A DNA stretch of 64,000 bases from the NCBI GenBank assembly GCA_910574915.1, contig CAJTCR010000016.1, positions 1 through 64,000 on the forward strand. Direction: 5' to 3'. A model generated the notes under the pieces. That model saw only the letters and a list, made by a program, of their open reading frames with translations. It made no database searches and had not been told where the DNA came from. The position numbers were made by a program, and so were the translations under genes. Shown one piece after another: positions 55,465 to 64,000 of this stretch. Position 1 is the first letter of the stretch. Each line of letters opens with the position of its first letter. The stretch is from Eubacteriaceae bacterium (GTDB taxonomy: Bacteria > Bacillota > Clostridia > Lachnospirales > Lachnospiraceae).

Positions 55465-56265
55465 ATGAACTCTGTTGTTTTCCTGGCGCTTATCGCCACT
55501 GTCGGAACCTGGTCTGTTACTGCATTAGGCGCTGCAACGGTTGTATTTTTCAAATCGCCCAATACAAGGCTTATAAATGCAATGCTTGGCTTTGCTTCCG
55601 GCGTGATGATCGCTGCCAGCTTCTGGTCGCTGTTAGAGCCTGCGATCGAACGCGCGCAGGCACGCTGCGGTACGCCTGCCTACCTGGTGGCAACCGCCGG
55701 GTTTCTTTGCGGCGCAGCCTTTATGTGGCTGTCCGACAAAGCCGTCTCCTGCGCAAGATGCCATACGCTGTGTATGCAAAACGCACAGAGCAGCCGCTCA
55801 AATCGCATGATTATGCTGATCTTATCCATTACGCTGCACAATATTCCCGAAGGGCTTGCCGTCGGCGTAGCTTTCGGGGCGCTGCAAAATGGTTCTACGC
55901 CGGAAGGCATTATGAGCGCTGTAACGATCGCTATCGGCATCGGGCTGCAAAATTTTCCAGAAGGAGCCGCGGTATCCATTCCCCTGCGCGCAGAGGGATG
56001 CTCCAGAAAAAAGAGCTTTCTTCTCGGCCAGGCTTCAGGCATTGTAGAGCCGGTTGCGGGCGTACTAGGCGCTCTGTTGATCGTCTATGTAGAAGCCATC
56101 CTGCCGTTTGCCCTTTCGTTTGCCGCAGGCGCGATGATCCTGGTCGCTGTCCACGAGCTGATCCCGGAATGCCAGCAAAACCAAAAAGACCAGCCTTATT
56201 GTGCAACAATGGGAATCGTTGCCGGATTTGCCGTTATGATGCTCTTAGACGTAATGCTTGGCTAA
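55465..56265 (+). CDS. ZIP-family metal transporter
   Basis: 266 residues, eight membrane helices. Helix IV carries the metal site HNIPEGLAVG and helix V the LQNFPEGAAVS variant, in which the usual HN...EG pair is partly changed (Gln for His). A cytoplasmic loop CARCHTLCMQNAQ contains potential metal ligands. ZIP proteins bring Zn2+, Fe2+ or Mn2+ into the cytosol. AAAGGAGG precedes the ATG. Monocistronic, divergent from the Bce module. Confidence 0.9.
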   Translation: MNSVVFLALIATVGTWSVTALGAATVVFFKSPNTRLINAMLGFASGVMIAASFWSLLEPAIERAQARCGTPAYLVATAGFLCGAAFMWLSDKAVSCARCHTLCMQNAQSSRSNRMIMLILSITLHNIPEGLAVGVAFGALQNGSTPEGIMSAVTIAIGIGLQNFPEGAAVSIPLRAEGCSRKKSFLLGQASGIVEPVAGVLGALLIVYVEAILPFALSFAAGAMILVAVHELIPECQQNQKDQPYCATMGIVAGFAVMMLLDVMLG

Positions 56266-56282
56266 ACACATGCATGAAACAG

Positions 56283-57059
56283 TTACATTTGCGCAATATC
56301 AAACCGGCTCAATTTCTCCAGCAAAATATCATCTTCTGTCGGGGCATCGGATGCTGCCTCGATCTGCTGGCGAATGGCGATCATCTTCTGGTCTGTCTGT
56401 GAGATCACATCTGCGCATTCTTTTAACTGCGCCACGATTTCCTGCTGGTTTGGGATATTCTGCTTGTATTTTAGCTGGTGCTCTAAGCTCGCCCAAAAGT
56501 CCATCGCAATCGTGCGGATCTGCACCTCGACTTTCATATCCTTTCTGAAATTTGCGAAAAATACCGGCACCTTTACGATCAGATGCAGGCTGCGGTAGCC
56601 ATTCGGCTTGGGCGCTACAATATAATCCTTGCGCGTGATAAGCGTAATATCATCCTGCGACAGCAAGGAATCCGCAATCCCATATATATCGTCAATATAC
56701 GAACAGATCACCCGGATACCGGCAGCGTCGTTAATATAAGCTTCCACGTTTTCCAGGGAAAAACGGTAGCCATAACGCTCTAATTTTGCCATAATGCTGT
56801 TCGTATGCTTTAACCGCGTGGAAATCGAGCTGATCGGGTTGCGCTGGTAGCGCACGCTGAATTCGGTGTCTAACACTTCAAATTTTGTACGGACTTCCTT
56901 CACCGCACAGGCATACATCATCATAAGCTCCCGGTAACCTACCAGCATGTCCATAAATTTTTTCGTCTGGTTGACCCTCTCTGGTGTATTAAACAGCGTA
57001 ATCAGCCCTTCGGTCAGCTCCCCGCCTAAAATATCATCCTCTTGTTCATAAAGCTCCAT
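56283..57059 (-). CDS. Small alarmone synthetase (RelA/SpoT domain, RelQ-like)
   Basis: 258 residues from the ATG at 57059 (GGAGG 8 nt upstream; a TTG 15 nt further up is possible). A stand-alone (p)ppGpp synthetase domain is present: RYQRNPISSISTRLK (ATP/G-loop region), AGIRVICSYIDDIYGIAD, KDYIVAPKPNGYRSLHLIVKVPV (substrate Tyr loop) and VEVQIRTIAMDFWASLEHQLKY. There is no hydrolase (HD) or regulatory domain. It makes (p)ppGpp or pppGpp from GTP/GDP and ATP under cell-envelope or other stress. Confidence 0.93.
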   Translation of the reverse strand: MELYEQEDDILGGELTEGLITLFNTPERVNQTKKFMDMLVGYRELMMMYACAVKEVRTKFEVLDTEFSVRYQRNPISSISTRLKHTNSIMAKLERYGYRFSLENVEAYINDAAGIRVICSYIDDIYGIADSLLSQDDITLITRKDYIVAPKPNGYRSLHLIVKVPVFFANFRKDMKVEVQIRTIAMDFWASLEHQLKYKQNIPNQQEIVAQLKECADVISQTDQKMIAIRQQIEAASDAPTEDDILLEKLSRFDIAQM

Positions 57060-57212
57060 CTTTTTTTCCTCCAATTACTAGTATGTGTTCCTTTTTCTTT
57101 TGTATAATGATACTTTATTATAACATACTTTTGGCAATAACCGCTAAAAATTCACCAAAATATCATGAATTTTTAAGAAAATATACATAAAATAAATTTA
57201 AACATGCAAAAC

Positions 57213-57260
57213 AAAAAATGCCTTCCGTAAAATACCCGCGATTTTACAAAAAGCATTTTT
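57213..57260 (-). terminator. Terminator of the isochorismatase-family gene
   Basis: On the minus strand AAAAATGC ... GCATTTTTT with an inner GTAAAA/TTTTAC helix, 16 bp after the stop. Confidence 0.78.
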
Positions 57261-57276
57261 CATCTGCAAATGAAGC

Positions 57277-57801
57277 TTATACAACCTCAATCTGGCACAT
57301 TTTCATCGTCTCTAACGCCGCCTGATGCGTCTTTGGCGTTACTCCTGCGCAGCAGCCCGCATCTACTACAATGCGCATCTGCGGAAGATATGCCTTTAAC
57401 AGCAGCGCATTCGACACCACGCAGATATCCGTGCACAGCCCGATCAGCTCTGCCTCAAACGGCTCCTTTTGCCAAGCCTCCAACAGCTCCTGTGCCAGGC
57501 GAACGGAACCAAACGTATCTTTTTCGATCGTCTGATAACTTTTCCCTGCCAGCGCCTGCTGTATTTTTTCATGCAGCTCCCATCCAGCCGTTCCTTTGAC
57601 GCAGTGTACAACAGGCAGCTTTTTTCCTTCCGCAGTGTCCAGGTAATCCTGCCCGTGCGTATCCAGCGTGGCGATGATCCTGCCCGGAAACCGCTCTATT
57701 TTAGACGCTGCAAGGCAGGCGGCTTCCTGCGCTTCCTTTGTGCCTAACGCGCCATCCACAAAATCGCTTTGCATATCAACTACAATTAAAATCCTGTCCA
57801 T
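57277..57801 (-). CDS. Isochorismatase-family hydrolase, probable nicotinamidase
   Basis: 174 residues. The cysteine hydrolase triad is readable: Asp9 in VVDMQSDFV, Lys in CVKGTAGWEL (about residue 69) and Cys in IGLCTDICVVSNALLL (about residue 125). The cis-peptide motif is standard. Length and motifs suit nicotinamidase (PncA-type), which recycles nicotinamide for NAD, but other amidases share the fold. Monocistronic, 31 bp after the soluble chemoreceptor gene stop. Confidence 0.85.
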   Translation of the reverse strand: MDRILIVVDMQSDFVDGALGTKEAQEAACLAASKIERFPGRIIATLDTHGQDYLDTAEGKKLPVVHCVKGTAGWELHEKIQQALAGKSYQTIEKDTFGSVRLAQELLEAWQKEPFEAELIGLCTDICVVSNALLLKAYLPQMRIVVDAGCCAGVTPKTHQAALETMKMCQIEVV

Positions 57802-57832
57802 TGTCCCTCCTGCATCCTTTCGCCTGTACCGG

Positions 57833-58786
57833 CTATAAGTCCTCCACTACCGGAGCGATCTGCGAGATCATATTTTCCATATCTTCAAACATCGCGCTTT
57901 TTGTCGTGCCGAGCTTGTTGGCATATTCAATATTTTTCACAACCTCTTCATACTGGCGCTTGGTACGCAAAAAGAAATCGTTGACGCTCTCAAGCGCCAT
58001 CTTGGATTCGTGCATGACCTGGGAGATCTCTTCCTGCACCGTCGTAGCGCCTTCTGCTGCCTGCGTAATATTTTCAAACATCTGATAGGTGTCATTGACC
58101 TTTTGAATATTTGCGTTCAGCGCATCCTGGGAATTGCTGATACTCGTATGTAACTGGTCGGTGCCATGCTCTACATCGCCAATGCTGTCGTTTACTGCCG
58201 CGACAAGGTTTTTAATCTGGTCTGCCAGGTTTTTCACCTCTACGGCTACGATAGCAAAACCTTTTCCATGCTCGCCCGCCCTTGCCGCCTCGATGGACGC
58301 ATTCAGCGCAAGGATATTGGTCTGGTCTGCAATCGATGTAATCTGGTCTGTACTGGACTTGATTTTTTTAATCGAGGCAAGAAACAAGGAAAACATCTGT
58401 TCCATTTCCGCAAAATGCGTCTCTACCTGCGTCGTATGTTCCTTTAGCGATTCCACTTCGTTTTGAACGGTGACGACCGACTTGCCGATCTCATCCTTTA
58501 CGCCCGCAAACTGATCGGACACCTCTCCGATATTGGAAAACGTGGACTCAAAATCCTGCAGCTTTTCATGAAATTTTTCCGATTCGTCAAGCACTGCGTT
58601 AAAAGAATCGCTGACTCTGCTTAACTGCTGTAAAGAAGCGACTTCCCGTTCGACAATCTCCTTCTGCCGCTCTTTTACGCTGCCCGCGACATGCAGCACT
58701 GGATACAGGCTTTCTTTGTCCACATTTCCCTGTCTGCGTTCGTAGCCAAGTCCTGATTTTTCTTTTTTATTTAATCCAAACAGCAT
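57833..58786 (-). CDS. Soluble chemoreceptor-like signalling protein
   Basis: 317 residues with no membrane segment. Residues 1-35 are a short variable leader; the rest is a long coiled coil with the chemoreceptor signalling tip [32 protein letters not shown] at about 175-205. No sensor domain exists within the protein, so the signal must come from a partner. The adjacent upstream gene (23 bp away) encodes a FIST sensor and probably supplies it. Confidence 0.88.
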   Translation of the reverse strand: MLFGLNKKEKSGLGYERRQGNVDKESLYPVLHVAGSVKERQKEIVEREVASLQQLSRVSDSFNAVLDESEKFHEKLQDFESTFSNIGEVSDQFAGVKDEIGKSVVTVQNEVESLKEHTTQVETHFAEMEQMFSLFLASIKKIKSSTDQITSIADQTNILALNASIEAARAGEHGKGFAIVAVEVKNLADQIKNLVAAVNDSIGDVEHGTDQLHTSISNSQDALNANIQKVNDTYQMFENITQAAEGATTVQEEISQVMHESKMALESVNDFFLRTKRQYEEVVKNIEYANKLGTTKSAMFEDMENMISQIAPVVEDL

Positions 58787-58809
58787 ATGTTCCTCCCCTG
58801 CCCTTTTCT

Positions 58810-59865
58810 TTACTCAAACACTACGCAAGTCATGGACTGGTTGACAAACTGGTTATTATAATGCTCTCCATATCCGACAACTCCTGCATGGCTGCCCAGC
58901 GTAGCCATTTCCTGCAAGTATTCCTGCATATAATGGTTATCATTGAATAATAAGTACCGAAACAGGCAGTTAATCGAAAACACGCCTGAAATCCTTGGAA
59001 AATCCTTGCGGATCGTCTGGATTGTGTGCTTGACAATCCGTTTATAGTCTCCAAGCTCTAACATAATCAGCACATCCGAATCGTTGACCTGCCGATAGCA
59101 GGAAAGCGCGTTGCCGTTGACCTCTTTAATCGAAATAATGCACATATCGTTGCCGTTGATTTTTCCAAAAGGATTTTTAAATGTCTGTGTCAGTATTTCC
59201 TTTTCCGATATATGTAAAATATCCTGGTAAACCTGCTTTGCCGGCTTGCCGTCCAGTTCTCCGATCCTATAATTTGCCTTGTCCGTCTTGGACGCAACAA
59301 AACGGTGCTTTCCCATCTGATGGTAAATATTTTCCTTGTACGCCTTTACCCTGCCGTTTTGGTTTTTAACCAGCGCATAGGCAACCGCGTCTTCATAAAT
59401 CCTGCCGTTGACAGAGACCTTCCCTCCGTCCCCGGTGCCGCCGACCAGCGCGATCTGCTGGCGCTTTAAAACGCTGGTAAGCGTATTGAGCACACACGCG
59501 TCGTTCCCGGAGCAAAAGTCGATACAGATCGTATTGTTCTGCGCCGCGTTTACCGCCTTTAAATCCTGTTCCAGGCGGCGGATATATTTGACTGGCATCA
59601 CCGACACGTGTTCCAGTACATTTGCCGCCGCGCTGACACCGTCACAAAACGCAACGATGCCGACCCCTTTTTCCACGATACGGGTATCATAGCTCATGCC
59701 AATGCATCCAATGCTTGGCACCTTTGGATACATTCCCTGCAATGCCTTTACATGCTGTTCAAACTGACCGCTGTTTGATAATAACAGGATCATCTGCGGA
59801 TTGCTCAAGCCGCGAACAGCTTCCTTAAGGTCTCCGCTTTGACTCATTCCATAAAATTGTTTCAC
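58810..59865 (-). CDS. FIST-domain sensor protein
   Basis: About 351 residues. FIST_N covers about 15-200 (PQMILLLSNSGQF, YPKVPSIGCIGMSYDTR, IALVGGTGDGG) and FIST_C about 215-335 (GKPAKQVYQDIL to RISGVFSINCLFRYLL; GVVGYGEHYNN). FIST proteins are intracellular ligand sensors, possibly for amino-acid-like ligands, linked to signalling outputs. I place the start at GTG 59865, which has GGGG upstream; ATG 59889 is in frame but lacks a ribosome site. It is the first gene of an operon with the soluble chemoreceptor. Confidence 0.85.
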   Translation of the reverse strand: MKQFYGMSQSGDLKEAVRGLSNPQMILLLSNSGQFEQHVKALQGMYPKVPSIGCIGMSYDTRIVEKGVGIVAFCDGVSAAANVLEHVSVMPVKYIRRLEQDLKAVNAAQNNTICIDFCSGNDACVLNTLTSVLKRQQIALVGGTGDGGKVSVNGRIYEDAVAYALVKNQNGRVKAYKENIYHQMGKHRFVASKTDKANYRIGELDGKPAKQVYQDILHISEKEILTQTFKNPFGKINGNDMCIISIKEVNGNALSCYRQVNDSDVLIMLELGDYKRIVKHTIQTIRKDFPRISGVFSINCLFRYLLFNDNHYMQEYLQEMATLGSHAGVVGYGEHYNNQFVNQSMTCVVFE

Positions 59866-59916
59866 TTCTTTTTCCCCAATCCAAATCATTTGTTTAGTAG
59901 ATATCTAACTGGGTTT

Positions 59917-59946
59917 ATTATACTTGATAACTGCATATCCGGTCAA
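59917..59946 (-). promoter_or_regulatory. Promoter of the FIST / chemoreceptor operon
   Basis: TTGACC (59941-59946), 18 bp, TATAAT (59917-59922) on the minus strand, immediately after the ridA stop. Confidence 0.65.
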
Positions 59947-59949
59947 TCA

Positions 59950-60330
59950 TTATTTTAACGCAATCACTTCAATTTCCACCAAAGCCTCTTTCGGCAGTGC
60001 TGCCACCTGTACCGCGGATCTCGCCGGATAGTTTCCTGCCTCGAAAAACTGCTGGTAAACTTCGTTCATTTTTGCGAAATCCGCCATATCTTTTAAATAG
60101 ACCGTCGTCTTTACAACCTGCTTCATCGAAGCGCCCGCAGATTCCAGGATCGCTTTCACATTTGTAAGCGCCTGCTTTGTCTGTTCCTCGATCGAATCTG
60201 CCGTAATCTCCCCAACCGCCGGGTCAATCGGAATCTGGCCGGATAAAAACAGCAGGTTTCCGGTATCTACTCCCTGGGCATATGGCCCAATCGCCTGTGG
60301 TGCATTGTTTGTACTTAATATTTTTTTCAT
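59950..60330 (-). CDS. ridA: RidA-family enamine/imine deaminase
   Basis: 126 residues. The RidA/YjgF/UK114 signature region (ARSAVQVAALPKEALVEIEVIA) with the active-site Arg (about residue 104) is clear, as are IGPYAQGVDTGNLLFLSGQIPIDP and the start. It clears reactive 2-aminoacrylate made by PLP enzymes. AAAGGAG precedes the ATG. It lies 12 bp after the phosphopantetheinyl transferase gene and may be the last member of that operon. Confidence 0.94.
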   Translation of the reverse strand: MKKILSTNNAPQAIGPYAQGVDTGNLLFLSGQIPIDPAVGEITADSIEEQTKQALTNVKAILESAGASMKQVVKTTVYLKDMADFAKMNEVYQQFFEAGNYPARSAVQVAALPKEALVEIEVIALK

Positions 60331-60342
60331 TGTTCTCTCCTT

Positions 60343-61125
60343 TTATTTTTCATACCTGTCCTGATACGATCGGCGCAGCCGCTGTCCGTCAAAATACAGC
60401 CTTTTTATCTGCGGCGCAAACGCATCCGACAGACTGCACACCGCAATGCAGTAATCGTTATAACGGTATTCTTTCAAAAAAAGCCTTTGATACTGACAAA
60501 GCAAACGCTCTGCCGCCTGTGCAAATCCTGGCTTTTCCTTTCCTTTTCGAAGGCTCTGCTCATACCAGCGCCGCGCTTTTTCTATATCGACTGCTGCCCG
60601 ATCCCCCTGTACATCATACAGATCCATCGGCAGCGACATGCCAAGCCCGGTCAGCTTCATCACACTTTCTTTTTTTGTCCAGTAGCGGCAAAAAAGCGCT
60701 GCCTGCGCCTGTTCGTCCGTTTCCGCTTCCAGGCTTTCATACTCCGCCCCGGTAAAAAACCGCCTGGCAATGCGCCGTTCATACGGCTTGATCCGCTCGA
60801 TATCGCAGCCGATACACATATGCGGGTCACTCCTACAAATGCTTACAATGACCGCGTCCGCCGTATGGGACAGGTTAAACGGGACACCTCCACAAAACGG
60901 CTTTCCATAGTCACTTGTCTGGATTTTAGCGCCAGGCGCATAGTGATGCAGCAACTGTTCCAGTAAAAGCCCTGCTCCAAAGCTCTGCTTTCTAGTACCC
61001 GCATGTTTGATACGGCGTATTTTTTCCATGCGTTCGCTTGACAAGCGTTCGTTCCATTCCCCCTGCGCGCCATCGAAAAGCGGATCTGGCAACGCTGCGC
61101 TTTCCAATAAATAAGTCTGGATCAT
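60343..61125 (-). CDS. 4'-phosphopantetheinyl transferase, Sfp type
   Basis: 260 residues from the ATG at 61125, which overlaps the trmD stop by 4 bp; the frame extends to 61281 inside trmD. It attaches the phosphopantetheine arm to carrier proteins. The Mg2+/CoA motifs are IGCDIERI (about 108-115) and WTKKESVMKLTGLG (about 155-168). The two-domain Sfp length suggests broad carrier specificity, yet no polyketide or peptide synthetase is nearby. Confidence 0.9.
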   Translation of the reverse strand: MIQTYLLESAALPDPLFDGAQGEWNERLSSERMEKIRRIKHAGTRKQSFGAGLLLEQLLHHYAPGAKIQTSDYGKPFCGGVPFNLSHTADAVIVSICRSDPHMCIGCDIERIKPYERRIARRFFTGAEYESLEAETDEQAQAALFCRYWTKKESVMKLTGLGMSLPMDLYDVQGDRAAVDIEKARRWYEQSLRKGKEKPGFAQAAERLLCQYQRLFLKEYRYNDYCIAVCSLSDAFAPQIKRLYFDGQRLRRSYQDRYEK

Positions 61126-61847
61126 ACGTATCGTTCCCGTTCCTTGTCTGTCAGCTCTGCCTGCGCCAGTAAATCCGGGCGGCGGCTTTTTGTACGCAGG
61201 ATCGACTGCTCCCTGCGCCATTCGTCTACTTTTGCATGGTTGCCAGACAATAAAATCGGCGGTACTTTTTTTCCGTTCCACTCCTCTGGGCGGCTGTACT
61301 GCGGATATTCCAGCAGTCCGCCCTCGAGCGACTCGGTACTGGCGGACAGTTCATTTTTCAGCACTCCCGGCACCATCCTGGCAATCGCGTCTGCCATCAC
61401 CATCGCCGGCAGCTCTCCGCCGGTTAAGACATAATCACCGATGGACACATAGTCTGTAACGATCTCCTCAAGCACCCTTTCATCAATGCCTTCGTAATGC
61501 CCGCACAAAAACACCAGATGCTCCTCCCGTGCCAGCTCTTTCGCCATGCTCTGCGAAAATACAGGCGCCTGCGGCGTTAAGTAAATCGTCCGCGGGCGCG
61601 CTGGTACGAAACCAATTTGCGTACAGACATAGCGCCATGCATCATAAACAGGCTGTGCCTGCATCACCATGCCTGCACCGCCTCCGTATGGGTAGTCATC
61701 TACTTTCTTGTGTTTATCTGCCGTAAAATCCCGGATATTGACCGCCTGAATATGCAGGTATCCATTCTGCACCGCACGCCCGATAATGCTCGTGGACAGC
61801 ACGTGCTCGATCATCTCTGGAAATAATGTCAATATATAAAAATGCAT
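61122..61847 (-). CDS. trmD: tRNA (guanine37-N1)-methyltransferase
   Basis: 241 residues. SPOUT-fold enzyme making m1G37. Visible are FHxLTLFPE-type start MHFYILTLFPEMI, DYPYGGGAGMVMQ, the trefoil-knot SAM site IGDYVLTGGELPAMVM and QYSRPEEWNGKKVPPILLSGNH. The start is 3 bp after the rimM stop. Conserved order rpsP-khpA-rimM-trmD. Confidence 0.97.
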   Translation of the reverse strand: MHFYILTLFPEMIEHVLSTSIIGRAVQNGYLHIQAVNIRDFTADKHKKVDDYPYGGGAGMVMQAQPVYDAWRYVCTQIGFVPARPRTIYLTPQAPVFSQSMAKELAREEHLVFLCGHYEGIDERVLEEIVTDYVSIGDYVLTGGELPAMVMADAIARMVPGVLKNELSASTESLEGGLLEYPQYSRPEEWNGKKVPPILLSGNHAKVDEWRREQSILRTKSRRPDLLAQAELTDKERERYV

Positions 61848-61850
61848 ATG

Positions 61851-62375
61851 TTAAGCACCGCCTTCACTGGCTTCCAAAAGCCCCGGCAGCAAATGCACAG
61901 TCATAGTGCCGCCTGCAAGGTCGACGTTTTTAATACAGTCCTTAATCGCAGGAATCAGCAAGTCTTTTTTATGCTCGCGCCCGATAACATACACATCGTT
62001 TGCACCTGTCTGCAAAATATCCTTAAGCGTCCCCAGCACTTCGCCTTCCTGCGTCTGTACCAAAAGCCCCGCAAGGTCGGCAAAATAATACTCATCTTCC
62101 CTAAGCTTTAATGCCTCGTCTCTTTTTACATACAGCTTTGCGCCTTTATATTTTTCCACTTCATTAATATTGTCAATCCCTACAAATTTGACAATGACCA
62201 TCTGTTTAAAAAAACGCACGTGCTCGATCTTATGCGTCTGTCGCTCTTTTCCCGTATCTACCAGGACTTCCTTTAGCTTTTTATAGCGTCCCGGATCGTC
62301 TGTGGTCGGGAATACTTTGACTTCGCCGCGCAGCCCGTGCGTACTCGTAACCGCGCCTACCTGAAAAAACTCTTC
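61851..62375 (-). CDS. rimM: 16S rRNA processing protein RimM
   Basis: 174 residues from the ATG at 62375 (AGGGGC upstream; the frame extends to 62417). The N-terminal beta-barrel (FQVGAVTSTHGLRGEVKVFPTTDD) and C-terminal PRC barrel (EYYFADLAGLLVQTQEGEVLGTLKDI, DLLIPAIKDCI) are standard. It binds ribosomal protein S19 and helps 30S maturation. Confidence 0.95.
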   Translation of the reverse strand, partial: EEFFQVGAVTSTHGLRGEVKVFPTTDDPGRYKKLKEVLVDTGKERQTHKIEHVRFFKQMVIVKFVGIDNINEVEKYKGAKLYVKRDEALKLREDEYYFADLAGLLVQTQEGEVLGTLKDILQTGANDVYVIGREHKKDLLIPAIKDCIKNVDLAGGTMTVHLLPGLLEASEGGA

Positions 62376-62457
62376 CATATCATAGCCCCTGTAAAAACTG
62401 TTCTGTAAAAAAAGCATTGTAAAACTGTCTCGACGTCTTACAATGCTTTCTGTCCTG

Positions 62458-62688
62458 CTACTGCATGATCTCTACAATCACTTTCCTGTCTTCTTTTGAA
62501 GCTGCGGCTTTGACCACGGAACGGATGGCTTTTGCAATACGGCCCTGTTTGCCGATCACCTTTCCCATATCCATTTGTGCCACACGCAGCTCAATCACGA
62601 TGGATTTATCATGTTCGGTCTCCGTCACCACTACTTCTTCTGGATGATCGACCAGTGATTTTGCAATCACTTCTACCAGTTCTTTCAT
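62458..62688 (-). CDS. khpA: KH-domain RNA-binding protein KhpA
   Basis: 76 residues from the ATG at 62688 (GTGAGGTGG upstream). A single KH domain with the GKQGRIAKAIR loop (GxxG variant). KhpA binds RNA, in other Firmicutes with KhpB/Jag, and affects cell elongation and sRNA function. It lies between rpsP (13-bp gap) and rimM, its usual place. Confidence 0.93.
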   Translation of the reverse strand: MKELVEVIAKSLVDHPEEVVVTETEHDKSIVIELRVAQMDMGKVIGKQGRIAKAIRSVVKAAASKEDRKVIVEIMQ

Positions 62689-62701
62689 AAGATCCACCTC
62701 A

Positions 62702-62956
62702 CTACTTCTCGATTCCAGCAAGCTTTAAAATCTTAGCTACTGTTTCGGTCGGCTGTGCGCCATTTGCCAGCCATTTTTTTGCTGCTTCTGCGTCTACATG
62801 AAACTCGCTTGGGTTTTTCATCGGATCATAAGTACCGATTTCATCAATGCTCTTGCCGTTTCTGGATGTTCTTGCATCTGCAACAACGATTCTATAGAAA
62901 GGATTTTTCTTCTTTCCAAGTCTTTTTAAACGAATCTTAACTGCCACTTTGTTCAC
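62702..62956 (-). CDS. rpsP: 30S ribosomal protein S16
   Basis: 84 residues. Standard S16: [38 protein letters not shown] and the C-terminal [20 protein letters not shown] precedes the ATG. Second gene of the ffh-rpsP-khpA-rimM-trmD operon. Confidence 0.98.
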   Translation of the reverse strand: MNKVAVKIRLKRLGKKKNPFYRIVVADARTSRNGKSIDEIGTYDPMKNPSEFHVDAEAAKKWLANGAQPTETVAKILKLAGIEK

Positions 62957-63008
62957 CTCCTCAATATACGAAAAACAAGTATCTACTGTTCTACCTATTC
63001 TATTTATG

Positions 63009-64000
63009 CTAAAACGGAAGCCTAAACCTTCCCATTTTGCCGCGTTTTCCTTTGCCGCCCATCATACCGGACATCTGTTTCATCATCTTGCGCGTCTGTT
63101 CAAACTGTTTGACCAGACGGTTGACCTCAGAAAGATCCACTCCTGCGCCCTGTGCTACACGGCGTTTTCTGCTTGGGTTTAAAATGCCTGGATCACTGCG
63201 TTCTGACGGCGTCATTGAATAAATAATCGCTTCTATGCGTGCCATTTTCTTTTCATCCATTGCGTTTTCGATCTCTTCTAGCTGTGAGCCGCCGATTCCC
63301 GGCATCATCGAAAGCACGCTTGATAAACCGCCCATCTTTTTCATTTGGTTCATGGATTCTAAGTAGTCGTCAAAGCCAAACTCCGCCTTTTTAAACTTCT
63401 GCTCCATTTCCTTTGCTTTTTCCTGGTCGATCTGTGCTTCCGCCTTTTCAATCAGTGTCAGAATATCGCCCATGCCAAGGATTCTCGACGCCATACGGTC
63501 TGGGTAAAACTGCTCTAAGTCCGACAATTTCTCGCCCATGCCGACATATAAAATCGGCTTTCCGGTAACCGCCCGGATCGATAATGCCGCGCCGCCCCTT
63601 GTATCGCCGTCCAGCTTTGTCAAAATCACGCCGTCAATGCCGATCTTTTCCTCAAAATTGCTCGCTACATTGACCGCATCCTGGCCGGTCATCGCATCTA
63701 CGACAAGGATCGTCTGTGCCACATCTACCTCGCGCTTGATCTCGGCAAGCTCTTCCATCATCGCCTCGTCGACATGCAGCCTGCCTGCCGTATCTAAAAT
63801 CAGCACGTTAAAATTATTTTTTAACGCGTGTTCTACCGCAGCTTTTGCAATGTTTACCGGACGATGCTTATCACCCATAGAAAACACTTCTACGCCCTGC
63901 TTTTCGCCGTTGATCATAAGCTGCTCGATCGCCGCGGGACGATAAATATCACACGCAGCCAAAAGCGGCTTTTTGCCTTTTTGCTTTAGCTTGCCTGCAA
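63009..64000 (-). CDS. ffh: Signal recognition particle protein Ffh (5' part beyond window)
   Basis: Partial: about 330 C-terminal residues are present and the start lies beyond position 64000. The GTPase domain is seen from [20 protein letters not shown] (G2 region), [13 protein letters not shown] (G3) and [13 protein letters not shown] (G4). The methionine-rich M domain, which binds the signal peptide and 4.5S RNA, follows ([17 protein letters not shown] to [17 protein letters not shown]). It targets membrane proteins co-translationally. Confidence 0.97.
   Translation of the reverse strand, partial: AGKLKQKGKKPLLAACDIYRPAAIEQLMINGEKQGVEVFSMGDKHRPVNIAKAAVEHALKNNFNVLILDTAGRLHVDEAMMEELAEIKREVDVAQTILVVDAMTGQDAVNVASNFEEKIGIDGVILTKLDGDTRGGAALSIRAVTGKPILYVGMGEKLSDLEQFYPDRMASRILGMGDILTLIEKAEAQIDQEKAKEMEQKFKKAEFGFDDYLESMNQMKKMGGLSSVLSMMPGIGGSQLEEIENAMDEKKMARIEAIIYSMTPSERSDPGILNPSRKRRVAQGAGVDLSEVNRLVKQFEQTRKMMKQMSGMMGGKGKRGKMGRFRLPF

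Overview
The window reads as a chromosomal segment of a spore-forming, motile Clostridia species, most likely Lachnospiraceae. This is inferred from spoVAD/spoVAE, a flagellin, the DapL route to meso-diaminopimelate, a glutamine synthetase-ANTAR pair, a Bce-type bacitracin module, a B12-binding radical SAM protein of the DUF4080 type, and Firmicutes-style Shine-Dalgarno sites, promoters and riboswitches. No rRNA, tRNA, CRISPR array, prophage or transposase gene is visible.

Layout. 0-4 kb: a response regulator / histidine kinase / membrane protein operon whose regulator carries an in-frame TAG. 4.8-6.9 kb: dapA-dapB behind a lysine riboswitch. 7-11 kb: a corrinoid adenosyltransferase, an SSB-like protein, typA and a GNAT acetyltransferase. 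12-16.8 kb: hisA, then glnA-ANTAR-dapF-dapL. 16.9-18.1 kb: a broken flagellin with a propeller-like insert. 19.4-24.2 kb: guaB, a secreted Ig-like protein, a low-complexity lipoprotein, spoVAD/spoVAE. 24.3-30.3 kb: an AAA ATPase/nuclease-fold protein apparently using an ATT start, a GH36 alpha-galactosidase, ktrB-ktrA. 30.3-38.3 kb: an MBOAT acyltransferase and signalling genes (chemoreceptor, hybrid kinase, EAL phosphodiesterase). 38.4-41.9 kb: membrane lipid genes (pssA-psd; PAP2 plus LPG-synthase-like protein). 42-50.7 kb: an XRE regulator, radical SAM protein, TPP-riboswitch thiE-HAD-thiC operon, MATE exporter, AlkD-like protein. 50.8-55.3 kb: a Bce-type two-component/ABC module. 55.4-64 kb: ZIP transporter, small (p)ppGpp synthetase, nicotinamidase-like hydrolase, a FIST sensor with a soluble chemoreceptor, ridA, and the ffh-rpsP-khpA-rimM-trmD-Sfp translation operon, with ffh cut by the window edge.

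The least ordinary content is a family of large non-coding inverted repeats, six cores of about 180-237 bp, at three intergenic loci (4.08-4.70, 11.23-11.93, 18.46-19.26 kb). Each locus holds one forward and one reverse copy. The 33-bp outer arms are nearly perfect complements within a copy but differ by up to about a third between copies, and the core helix shows a double compensatory change. This suggests selection on a folded RNA or DNA, or repeated arm correction. One copy is bounded by 9-bp terminal inverted repeats, and several deletion derivatives lie nearby, so the family looks mobile but non-autonomous.

Gene starts were chosen from Shine-Dalgarno placement and family length. All functions are by recognition of motifs and family patterns; no database search was run.
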